From Cudoniella acicularis (Eukaryota > Ascomycota > Leotiomycetes > Helotiales > Helotiaceae), in contig JAAMPI010000553.1 of assembly GCA_013054445.1 (NCBI GenBank), forward strand, positions 1 to 32,475: DNA of 32,475 nt, read 5' to 3'. A model generated the notes under the pieces. It was given only the letters and a program-made list of their open reading frames with translations, ran no database searches and had not been told where the DNA came from. This document shows, one piece after another, positions 1-8,939 of this stretch. Numbering within the stretch: position 1 is the first letter of the stretch; every line of letters begins with the position of its first letter. A program made the position numbers and the translations under genes.

Positions 1-74
1 TGTTTTGTCCTCCACGGCCCACTTTTAACCCCCTTCCCCAGCCCGGGCTCTTTTCACCCTACACTTTTCCCCGC

Positions 75-674
75 CTAAAATCGCAACCTTTCCTTCGCAA
101 CTCTCATCTCATGATGTCCTAATGTCCACAACTCCGCGGGAATTTCAACCATTTGAATACGAGCGTGGATATCTTTCCACCTATGGTCACTCCTAGCACA
201 ATCCCTCAACAACTTGAGCAAATCATACAACTCCTTACTAAACGTAACAATGAAGTCGAAATTCTGGAAATCACTCACGTGGAGACCTCTGAGTCTGCGA
301 TTCCCCACGCGGGATAGGATCATGCGTTTTTCGGACGAGGAGAAAGTGCCTGTTTTATCGAGTGCGTGTAAGTCGCGGTTGTGGCGGTCTTGGTGTGTGG
401 TGAAGAGGGGGGGAAGGAGGGGTGGGTGCTTGCGAGCTAGATGCGGAGGAGTTCGATTGGAAGGAAGAGGGAACAGTCAGTGTTTTTGTGTTGTGGTTTG
501 GGAAAGGGGTTGTTGGTAAGGAGATGGGTTGGAAAACAGCAACGTAGAGAAACGGAATTTGAGAGGAAACGGGTGAAAGAATGGAGTTGAAGAGAGGCTA
601 TACTTACGGTACGCTGCCGCGAATGGAGCTCTGCTGTCGCATGAACGGTCCACAAAGAGGATTCTCGCGCTCAT
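75..674 (-). CDS. LMW protein-tyrosine-phosphatase-like protein, catalytic Cys replaced
   Basis: Two-exon model: exon 1 674..608, intron 607..437 (donor GTAAGT, acceptor CATCTAG, no AG between the first bases and the acceptor), exon 2 436..75, giving 142 aa. The N-terminus (residues 5-21, ILFVDRSCDSRAPFAAA) aligns without gaps to the P-loop of low-molecular-weight phosphotyrosine phosphatases (ILFVC-x5-R-S-P-M-A-E). Asp9 sits where the nucleophilic Cys belongs, while Arg15 and Pro17 are kept. Residues 72-90 (RGLHVSDFQNFDFIVTFSK) match the family's R-x5-DF-x2-FD-I-l-a-MD segment. The C-terminal DPxx loop with the general acid is not seen, and the protein is short for a family of about 155 aa. 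The likely role is a non-catalytic relative (pseudophosphatase) or a decaying gene. Splicing directly at CCAAG further in would also stay in frame and shorten the protein. The intron is long for this genome, so exon 2's start is less certain than the two motifs. Confidence 0.55.
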
Positions 675-1524
675 GATTCAGTACTGTTCCTTTTCGAGGT
701 ACTTTAGGACCAAATTTCAAGCTTTGAGATAAAACAAATACGCTCTGATATTCTGTAGAATTCAGCTCTTCCAAAATCAATGCTAGGTGACATTAAGAAT
801 GTGGAGGGAGAGGCGAGAGTTATAGTTTCAGAGTCGTAATCAAGCAGATCGATTGTGGTATGACTTAGAACGTGACTGACTGATTGTAACACCGCTGTTG
901 ACTGTTTTGCACATTTAGTCTGAAACATACTCAACTTTCAAATGGTAGGCCAATGAAGGAGCGGCGTTATTCAGGTGGGCTTGGAACTGACATGGTCAGG
1001 TTCTGGTAGTCGTCACGATGGTGGAGATCTTGGGGTGAAGGCGGATGGAGAGTGGCCAAGCGAGTACCAACTCGCTGGGAATCGGAAGAAAATGACCAGC
1101 CTTTGAGCCAATTATACAACGAACAAACCCAGAAAACTCTCTAGTTGTATGATGAGCGTTGATTACCTTTTTCATCTCCTTCCCATCAACCGACTCGTCC
1201 GCTCGTCTAAGTCGCATGTTTAAGTCGACAATGACAAAACAGCAGATATAACAAGAAACGGACAAACAAACGCGCCGGAAGAACCTTAGAAGTTTTAAAT
1301 AGCATTATATAAATTGGAAATAAGCGAGTAACTTGCTGTTGCCTGCTCTAGCAGGAATTCTTTGAGCCTATTGATATTTTTGATAATAATAATACATCCA
1401 AAAGGTTTTAGGAAATTTGTCTAAATTTGAGAGATTGAGACTTGCTTTGGATCCGTTGGTGAGTAATTCAATCATTTGTGTAAGAGCCTACCACCCGGTT
1501 TAAATGGTCGAGTTTTCCTCCCTT

Positions 1525-1550
1525 TGATTGGACAGTGTGATTGGACAGTG
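1525..1550. repeat. Perfect 13-bp tandem duplication with CCAAT-type boxes
   Basis: TGATTGGACAGTG occurs twice, head to tail with no spacer (1525-1537 and 1538-1550). On the minus strand each copy contains CCAATCA, the core bound by the fungal CCAAT-binding complex (Hap2/3/5 type). It lies about 850 bp upstream of the minus-strand phosphatase-like gene, so promoter function is only a possibility. Confidence 0.5.
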
Positions 1551-1762
1551 AAAATATCGTAGAACATTCACTCTGCTCGCCCCAGCGTAACTAAGGGACT
1601 ATTCCCTGGGCTTGGACATAAATACCAAATAAGTGTCAGCTAAACAGAATGAATATGCCAATTGATCTAAACCATCAACTACTATAACAAGTCCTGGACA
1701 GAATCTCTCGAAGATTGATCAAATAAAACTTGGGACTCACTAGATTTCAAATTAAGCAATAT

Positions 1763-1786
1763 CTATATATACTTATTTATATATAG
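1763..1786. repeat. A/T-rich inverted repeat (9-bp stem, 6-nt loop)
   Basis: CTATATATA (1763-1771), loop CTTATT, then the exact reverse complement TATATATAG (1778-1786). It lies 127 bp past the stop of the dehydratase gene, so it may fall in the 3' UTR or near the polyadenylation region. A/T tracts form such structures easily by chance. Confidence 0.45.
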
Positions 1787-1912
1787 TTTTCGTTGAAATC
1801 GCGAGAATGAGCATCAATCTTTTTGGTAGTCTATAAACTGGAACCCGCTTGAATGGCAATTAAAACCGCCATTAAAAGACCCATCACATGTGCGTTACTA
1901 AATCGTATACAC

Positions 1913-3388
1913 TTATGCTTGCACTGCCTGTTGAGCTCCAGTGCCATCAATCTTCCGCTTCTTTCCAAGAGTCATCTTATCATCAGAATCCACGACCATT
2001 GCCTCATTGATATCCTCTACTGGCTCTTCACTGGCGATGACGTCTGTGCCAGTGACAGTTGGGAAAGGTGTCAAGACCTTGGTGATATCACCCCACCATG
2101 CCTCACCGAATCGCTTATACCAATCGACGGTAATGGCCATTCCGTCCGAGAAACTAGTCTTTTGCTCCCAGCCAAGTTGTCGGAGTTTAGTTCCGTCAAC
2201 AGCATATCGGTGGTCGTTGAATGGACGATCGATTGTGTGCTTGACCCATTTGTGGAGCTCTTCTTGAGTGCTGTGGGGAATATCCAGATATGTGAGGAGT
2301 TTCGAGCATAGTGTCAAGTTGGAGATCTCATCGTAGGAACCGACATTGTAAATTTGGTCCATTTGACCTTTGTGAAGAATAGTGTCAAAGGCATCTGCTG
2401 CATCTCCAGCGAAAAGGTATCGTCTGGTTGGTGTGCCATCTCCGTGAAGGACAACGGGCTGGCGTCTGTGCAGGAGCAAGCTGAATTTGGGAATAATCTC
2501 TGTGACATGCTTAGCAATTGCGCCTTTTCTTGCTCTTAAGAATGCTCGACTTACTCTCTGGATATTGGTGAGGACCATATACATTGTTACTCCGGACAAT
2601 GATCACTGGTAACTTGAAAGATTTTTGGTATGAGTGAACCAACATTTCTGCGGCAGCTTTGCTGGCAGCGTAAGGGTTTGTAGGAGCCAAAATGCTTGTC
2701 TCCAACAAATCATCAGCGTCATCTCTGACCTCGCCGTAGACCTCGTCGGTGGAGATGTGGATAAACTTCTTGATCCCAACCTTCTTGGCACTCTCCAACA
2801 AAACATGTGTGCCGTAAACGTTGGTGTGGGTGAAGGCATAGGAGTTTCCGAAACTCAAGTCGACGTGGGATTGAGCGGCAAAATGGAAGATGGTGTCAAT
2901 GTTATGTCTTTGCAGACAATCCATCACCTCGGAGGGGTTTGTAATATCGCCATGGTAGAAGGTGAAGTTTCGCTTGTCATTGAGGACGCGAGTATTGTTC
3001 AACGAAGCGCAGTAGTCGAGCTTGTCGAAGGAGACGATGTTGTAGGCATTGGGGTATGTCAAGGTCAAATGGCGCACCAGCCAGCAAGCACTGTAGAGGT
3101 TAGCTATTTTCCATGCGACGTGGGCGCGCAGAAGTTGCTTGCTTACATGAATCCTGCGCCGCCAGTGATCATAATATTCTTGACATTTGGCAACGGCTCG
3201 AACTTTGTGCTTCCTGTGAGGACGGGCGCGTCTTTCCACACGCCGAAATCCTCAAAGAATTTGTTGGTCCCACTGGACGCGGCGGGAGCTATACAGCGCG
3301 AGGTCAGCGACTGGTAAGAATGAGGGGTTGGAAATGGGGAGCTGTAAGGGTGCACAGCGCGGGGCTTACCATTGCCGTTTGCTGCCAT
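1913..3388 (-). CDS. UDP-glucose 4,6-dehydratase (RmlB/RHM-type, SDR family)
   Basis: Exons 3388..3370, 3288..3147, 3090..2555 and 2499..1913 encode 427 aa. Introns are 81, 56 and 55 nt with GTAAG donors. The first exon is only 19 nt (MAANGN plus one base). Extended SDR features are all present: NAD-binding GGAGFI at 49-54, the acid/base segment STDEVYG at 167-173, and the YAASK active-site pair Tyr194/Lys198, followed by NNVYGPHQYPEKIIPKF, typical of dTDP/UDP-glucose 4,6-dehydratases. In filamentous fungi such enzymes convert UDP-glucose to UDP-4-keto-6-deoxyglucose, the first step to UDP-rhamnose. No epimerase/reductase for the next steps lies in this window. The enzyme has no signal or membrane segment, so it is probably cytosolic. 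Residues 385-427 form an acidic tail ending in a basic KKRK patch not needed for the fold. The exact nucleotide (UDP or dTDP) cannot be read from sequence. Confidence 0.92.
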
Positions 3389-5007
3389 GTTGAAAAAAGT
3401 ATGCGATGGGTATCAATAAAGTTGCGGGTTTCGTCGATTGTTGTAGGTGGTGGGCTGCAGGACAAATGCGATGGAAGAGGAGACAGTTAATGTGAGGGGG
3501 AAAACGTGAGACTTCCTGGCGGTGTGGAGAATTTTAGATTAACTTTCTAAGTTAACCGAGACGTGGAAATTTATTAAAAGGAGATAGCTCTATGCTGCAT
3601 TCGGGTCACTCGTCTTGTGGCAAGAGTCAGGCCTGAGGTCGAGACGGGTATTGGTAAGGAGTCGAAGTCTTCAATCTGGGGATTGCCAGTCAGATTTGCA
3701 GATTTTCAGATTTCTGAGAGCTTCGGCCGCGATTGGTGATACTGGAACACTGTTGCTCAAATGCGAGGCTCCGACAAGGAGAGGGCTTGCGATGAGGTGG
3801 ATGAGGCTGTCAAGGTCGAACGGCTTTGCTCTGGCGAATAAGTGGCTTGATGCATGACAGAGCGACGCAAGCTAGTAGTCCAGCTCAATAATAGCTGCTC
3901 GAGCGCATTTTATCTCAATGCCCGCGCGCTCTAAATTTATCACAAAATTCAATTGTCCAAAAGCCATGATTATTTGCCTCCGATGAGATGATGAGAATTA
4001 GGCAACCCGTGAGGTGCTGAGCGCCAGGGCACCATTATTACGAGCTGAAGCCCTCGTATGAGAATAATACGGGTGTAAGCGCCAGTTGAACCCAGCTCCT
4101 TGCTGTTTGATTTCTTGGGACCCATCACCGCGTTGAAATTTCCCGTAAAGCTCCAACTCGGAACTCCACCAGCATTTGCCTTGCAGTAACGTGTTAGAAG
4201 GGATCTCCTCGAGCCCAGCAGTCTATCGGTCGCGCCACAAGGAAAACTACTCAGGAGGGGTCATCCAAAAGGGAGGTGGGGGGCATTTTAAGGAGGCCCA
4301 AAATAAGTCCCTATTGGGCCTATTCACAAGGTTCAAGACTAGGCGACTAGGTCAAGCTTCTAGCGCTGAACAATACGGGCTTCGTGGCTACTTAGTAAAT
4401 ACCAAGTACACTATCACCAGTGCTATTACGCACGCTGAAGAACTCTTGTCTCGGCGGTGCTACTTCCTAAAGATCTGAGCAGTACTCCGTAGCACTTCGT
4501 AGGTTCGCACGAATGCTGTGCCTCGATGCTTGAAAGCTTCACACTGCCTCCATCTCGGTACTGTTTCAAACCTTTCGGGGCCACGAGCCCACCGTAGTGG
4601 TCTGTACCAGCCTCTGCCTCGTATGAACATGACCTGTCAGAACATCGCTGCAGGCATGCTTGCGCTGCCGCAGTGTTCCGTTCTTGGGTGTTTGATCCTG
4701 CTGGGGCATCCCACGCGGCCAGCCAAAGGCCCCAAGCCTTCTTCCTCGGTCTTAGCCCCTTCAGCCCCCAGCTAACCTAAGTACGAAGTAACCTACCTAG
4801 GTACCTAGCCAGTGTGCCACTAAACCCACACCCCTATCGTTCCTACCTAATAACTTTCCAATACCCATAAGCGCACGCAATTGTGTTGAAGACATCACCA
4901 ACCACCCTCGCACTGCCTGCTATCGCCTGCTCCAGGACCTTATACACTCATACACCACAGCTTGCCATTTCCTCTGTTTCAGCATTGATACCTTCTTCCC
5001 GAACAAA
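3389..5007. other. Shared upstream region of dehydratase and transporter genes
   Basis: No supportable gene in 1.6 kb. It separates two divergent genes and should hold both promoters. A 100-codon open frame at 4176-4478 has no start context, motif or splice pattern that I recognise. Near 4484-4501 and 4780-4808 there are TACTCCGTA/TACGAAGTA-like motifs and a perfect CTAGGTACCTAG palindrome (4797-4808). I believe motifs of this kind are common and dispersed in ascomycete intergenic DNA. Confidence 0.6.
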
Positions 5008-6497
5008 ATGGCCGAACGTTCAGCGGACCGCGAGCCGTCGATCAGCTCCTCTACGACCGACGCTGAGATCTTCGACGAGAACGAGAAGAATGCCAACGCC
5101 GAGGGAACCTTTACCAGTTTGAAGAGTCCAGATGAGCTTGATATTGGTGATGATGTCGAAAGGACTGGATTGCTACCTGCGGCGGATCACGAGAAACCCG
5201 TCCCAGCGGAACCTGAAAGTTCCATGCGATCTGCGATCATATGGATGGTGGTGAACACGCTGGCAACTATTGGCATTGTGAGTTTGAAGCCCTTTTGCGA
5301 CTTTTTGCGGAGAGAATGCCAGCTAATGTGATGATTCTCCCAGGTTTTCACCAACAAAGCTATTTTCTCAGATCCGTCCTTGAAATTGGCCCAACTTACT
5401 TTTGCGGCCTTCCATTTCTTCATAACGTGGCTTACGCTGTACACACTCTCTCGACCTCGTTTTGCGATGTTTACCCCACGGAGGGTCGCTATCAAGGAAA
5501 TTATTCCTTTGGCAGTTGCAATGGCGTTGAATGTCATCCTGCCCAATTTATCACTGGCATTTTCGACTGTTACATTCTACCAAGTTGCTCGTATTCTCCT
5601 TACGCCAACGGTCGCGCTCATGAATTTTGTTCTATACAAATCAACACTCCCTAGAAACGCTATTTACGCTTTGGTTCCGGCTTGTCTAGGTGTTGGGATG
5701 GTTTCTTACTACGATTCTCTGCCAAGTGCAGATGCGAACGTTAAGACGACAAGCACCCTGGGCGTAATTTTCGCCTTTACCGGTATATTTGCAAGCTCTC
5801 TTTACACAGTGTGGATTTCCAGTTACCACAAGAAGCTCCAGATGAACAGCATGCAACTTCTGTTCAATCAAGCACCACTTGCAGCATTTATGTTGCTTTA
5901 TGTTATTCCATTTGTGGACACCTTCCCAGTCTGGACCGAGGTGCCTGTAAACAGATGGGTCATGATTATGATGGTAAGTTCAGCCATTTCTCCCGCCTGT
6001 TTTACCATAGCCAGCTCTCGTGTATGCAATGCACAAAACCATCAGCTGATAAACTCTAGTCCGGATTTTTTGCATGCATAATCAACATGTCCCAATTCTT
6101 CATCATTGCGCAAACTGGCCCTGTCTCTAGTACGGTCGTTGGTCATGTTAAGACATGCTCAATTGTGGCTCTTGGCTGGATTACCTCAGGACGTGCAGTT
6201 GGAGACAAATCAGTCATTGGTGTTTTCATCGCAATTGGTGGGATAATAACGTAAGTTTTGCAACTTCTCTCCACTTCCCCCACCATGACATCTTTTCTTG
6301 GCTTCAAAGCCTCGAATATTCAAGCATTTTTATGGTTTCGAAAGACGGGGATCTATGCCCAAAGTCCCGTGTGTGCTTTGGGCGAGCCCGCTTGTTCTCC
6401 GTACCACTCATTTTTATTGAACTTCAACTGACGCTCTCATCCCCACAGATATTCCATTGTAATGCTGAAACACAAAGCCCAGCAAGGAAAATCGTAA
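5008..6497 (+). CDS. Triose-phosphate-translocator/SLC35E3-type nucleotide-sugar transporter family protein
   Basis: Exons 5008..5277, 5344..5973, 6060..6250 and 6449..6497 give 379 aa. Introns are 66, 86 and 198 nt, all GT-AG, the last with a CTGAC branch site near the acceptor. Residues 1-71 are hydrophilic and acidic (cytosolic tail). From residue 73 there are about ten hydrophobic segments, the first carrying the family's NKxxF motif (Asn94-Lys95-Ala-Ile-Phe98). Later segments carry SLAFSTVTFYQVAR and GHVKTCSIVALGW, hallmarks of the TPT (DUF250) branch of the drug/metabolite transporter superfamily. The protein ends in a short lysine-containing tail (MLKHKAQQGKS). Family members antiport nucleotide sugars or phosphorylated sugars, usually in Golgi membranes. 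Plant UDP-rhamnose/UDP-galactose transporters belong to the same broad family. The substrate here is unknown. Its position opposite the dehydratase suggests a UDP-sugar, but that is inference. Confidence 0.88.
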
Positions 6498-7290
6498 TCG
6501 TTCCCTTTCCAATTTGAAAGCAGCCGCCAAGATGACGTCTCCTCCATCTCCGGCTGAGTTTCAACCTCGGATCTCTCATCAGATCTCCACACCCAACCAC
6601 GCGTCCTCTGGCGCTATAAATCTGTGCACCGATATCCGAAGAAAAATGGTCCACAATGGGCATACCCCACAAAGCACACTATCCACGTGTTGTTCGTTCT
6701 AGACAATTTACTCTTCTTTGTACCAATACTAAAACCATATGTTTTGCGGATGGAGCGGGGGCGCTGGCGTTATCGGATCTTTTTTTTCCCGCCCTTCCAT
6801 CGGTGGGCTGTCTTGCTCAAGGGTCATGGTGTCAAAGGGGAAGTCATCAGCTACCCTTCAGTCGGGCCAAAACCCAAATTCAGATAGAAATGATGCACTA
6901 GACGTGGAATGATACTGAATTTTTAGTTGCAAACGGAATGAAATTATGTGTTTGAAATTGTGATTTCTTTTTACCCTTGCTTTGGCTTTTCATTGGGTGG
7001 GCAAGGGAGAGAGCGGGAGGTTCTTGATCGCACGAGCCCCCTTGCCCCTACTGTCTATCGAATAAAGGGGTATTGAAACTGTATTCACAAATCTTTTTAA
7101 CATTACATTGATGTTTTACACATAAGTTTTTAAGACGGAACGGTTTCATTAGAAAATTTTCATCTCATATCATTTCGCTTTGTATGTACGGAAGTACGGT
7201 ATAGTATCTCGCTTCTATCTGTTCAGATAACACACACATGTCTTGAAATCAAGCAATCCTCCAGATCAGATCAGATCTAGAACAAGTCGT

Positions 7291-7317
7291 CCACCTATCC
7301 ACCTATCCACCTATCCA
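7291..7317. repeat. Short tandem repeat, 8-bp unit CCACCTAT x3
   Basis: Three exact copies of CCACCTAT (7291-7314) plus a partial CCA. It is a minisatellite-like slip repeat in intergenic DNA just after a GATCA repeat (7263-7276). No function is evident. Confidence 0.7.
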
Positions 7318-7481
7318 AAAAGAAACGTAAAGACCTCCTCTGTTTTTTGCGCCGAAAGCGGAAGAAAAAGGAAGACGCTCGCTCGTGGGAAAAGAAGGTT
7401 TGTAAATAAAAGGGTTATTTGTATGTTACAGTGAAATCTAGGAAGCAATCTAATCCAGTCCGATCCAGAACGCCTGCTTGC

Positions 7482-7508
7482 TACCCTGAATACCCTGAGT
7501 ACCCTAAA
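7482..7508. repeat. Short tandem repeat, 9-bp unit TACCCTGAA x3
   Basis: Three adjacent 9-mers TACCCTGAA, TACCCTGAG and TACCCTAAA. The copies differ at the last base and one internal base. The repeat is intergenic, in the 3' flank of the first DUF5672 gene. Confidence 0.65.
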
Positions 7509-7649
7509 TACATACGTGCATACATGTCATTTGCCATGTTGTCTTTTTTCTTTCTCTTTCCTATTTGCCTCATTCTTTGTGTGAAGTTTTGGAGAAATAG
7601 GTTGATGGATTGGTTGGTTATTGGGAGGGTCTTCTTTGTTTCTTTTCCT

Positions 7650-8939
7650 TTACCAGGGCATGAGGCCTGCTGGTAACATAGGGTATTCCACGCCATCAAT
7701 CACCTCTGTCGCGGCGCTCATCTCTGTGGTGCCTATGTCTGCGCCGTGGTACATTCCGTCCCATCCGTCCTCCATGCGCTTCCAGTTTGTGTGGCAGTCT
7801 CCTGGCACGTATTTTGCGGCGTCCATCTTGAGCGTCATTTTCACTTCTGGGCAGTAGTTCCAGATGTGCTTGCGCATCTCAGGCGTGCCCCAAATGCCGG
7901 CATGCAGCGTGTTGCCTGAGCCTCCGGTGTGGTATCCCATGGGCTCGTAGAAACCGTCTCTCCAGTCATCAATGCCTTTGATTAATTCTCCCAATTTCGC
8001 GGGGTCCTTGTTCTTCCCCTTGCCCTTCTTCTTGGCGCCGACTTTCTCAGTTTCTCCGGTGAACATTTCTCCCGAGAATGTTAAGCTGGCTGTTCCGTTT
8101 GCAAGCTTTGCGTTGGGTCGGTGGCCAAGTCTGTCGGTGAGCCATACGTCTTCTGGCTCTGTGTTGTCGATTCGCTGTTGGTTTCGAAGCACATCGACGA
8201 TGGTGCTCACGCGTCGTAAACTCAATCCTCCGTTTCCTCCAAATCGCCCATTCGGGTTCCATGGTGCGCCCACCCAGTCGTAATCCAGCCAATTGTTCAA
8301 TGATTGTCTGCTATTCGCGCATAGCATGCTGTCCGTCTGGAATACCAGCAGCCATTCTGCTGGTTGCAGGACCGTCTCGTAAAGCCATAAATTGGTCAAA
8401 AATCGACTAATCTCTTCTTGGCTTCCGGTTGTCATGTTTGCAGGAATATATGTGAGGTCTAGTTTGCCACTTGTGACGGCATCCCGTATGGCGCGACTAC
8501 CATTAATGAATTCGACACTCTCCATGCTGCCCATGAACCGGAAACGCCAGTCCGGAGGAACAACGGACATGAAATGCAGCATGAGAGGCGCCAGAATTGG
8601 ATTTACTCGGTTTTCGATGAGCAGCGCAACTTTAGATTGATTGAATGGCGAGACGTGAGCCTCGCCATAATCGAGTTTGAAGGTAGGTATTGTGGGTAAT
8701 GAGTCTCGGTCGGGTATTGAGGGTCGGAAAAGGAGTATGGAAACAACACTGCGATCGCGAGAACAATTAGTCTGAGGGTACTTTCAAAATGAAGAGTAGG
8801 GCAGGAGAAAAACATACACAAACACTATTAGAGCTCCAGCGGCGCGCATTCGCCTCGTCGTCTTCGACCATCCAGCCAGCCCTGCAGTCTTAACATACTC
8901 CCAGGCATCGTCAATGGTCATCTCTCCTGCTGAGGCCAT
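7650..8939 (-). CDS. DUF5672 family type II membrane protein, putative glycosyltransferase (copy 1)
   Basis: Exons 8939..8818 and 8748..7650 encode 406 aa. The 69-nt intron (GTATGT donor, CTAAT branch, GCAG acceptor) interrupts the codon inside the membrane segment, which runs about residues 34-49 (AAGALIVFVVVSILLF). This gives a short basic cytosolic tail and a lumenal body, as in Golgi enzymes. Shared DUF5672 signatures are SKVALLIE (79-86), VVPPDWRF (103-110), FQTDSMLCANS (178-188), YDWVGAP (197-203), GGNGGLSLRR (211-220), TEPEDVW (237-243), PMGYH (310-314) and YCPE (339-342). The acidic FQTDS after a hydrophobic strand resembles the DxD position of GT-A glycosyltransferases, but as far as I know the family's reaction is unassigned. 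A lysine-rich insert (about 277-292) is absent from the other two copies. It is the closest relative of the copy at 14478-15665. Confidence 0.88.

Larger units (their letters stand above)
675..1912. other. Gene-free stretch
   Basis: No supportable gene. It serves as the upstream region of the phosphatase-like gene and the 3' flank of the dehydratase gene. A minus-strand open frame at 996-1265 has no ATG at its start and no recognisable motif. The right half is A/T-rich and contains a 13-bp tandem duplication and an A/T hairpin, listed separately. Confidence 0.6.
6498..7649. other. Gene-free stretch between convergent genes
   Basis: The transporter gene ends on the left and the first DUF5672 gene ends on the right, so this region should hold two 3' UTRs and terminators. 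Short open frames here show no motifs. Two small tandem repeats (7291-7317 and 7482-7508) are listed separately. Confidence 0.6.

Noticed and set aside
996..1265. 89-codon minus-strand frame
   Set aside because: The frame opens with TTG, has no conserved motif, and no exon joins convincingly to it.
2634..3317. 227-codon plus-strand open frame
   Set aside because: Antisense to the dehydratase gene and crossing its introns; Val/Gly-rich shadow peptide.
4176..4478. Possible 100-aa gene upstream of the transporter
   Set aside because: No recognisable domain, no splice or start context, and it sits in the presumed shared promoter.
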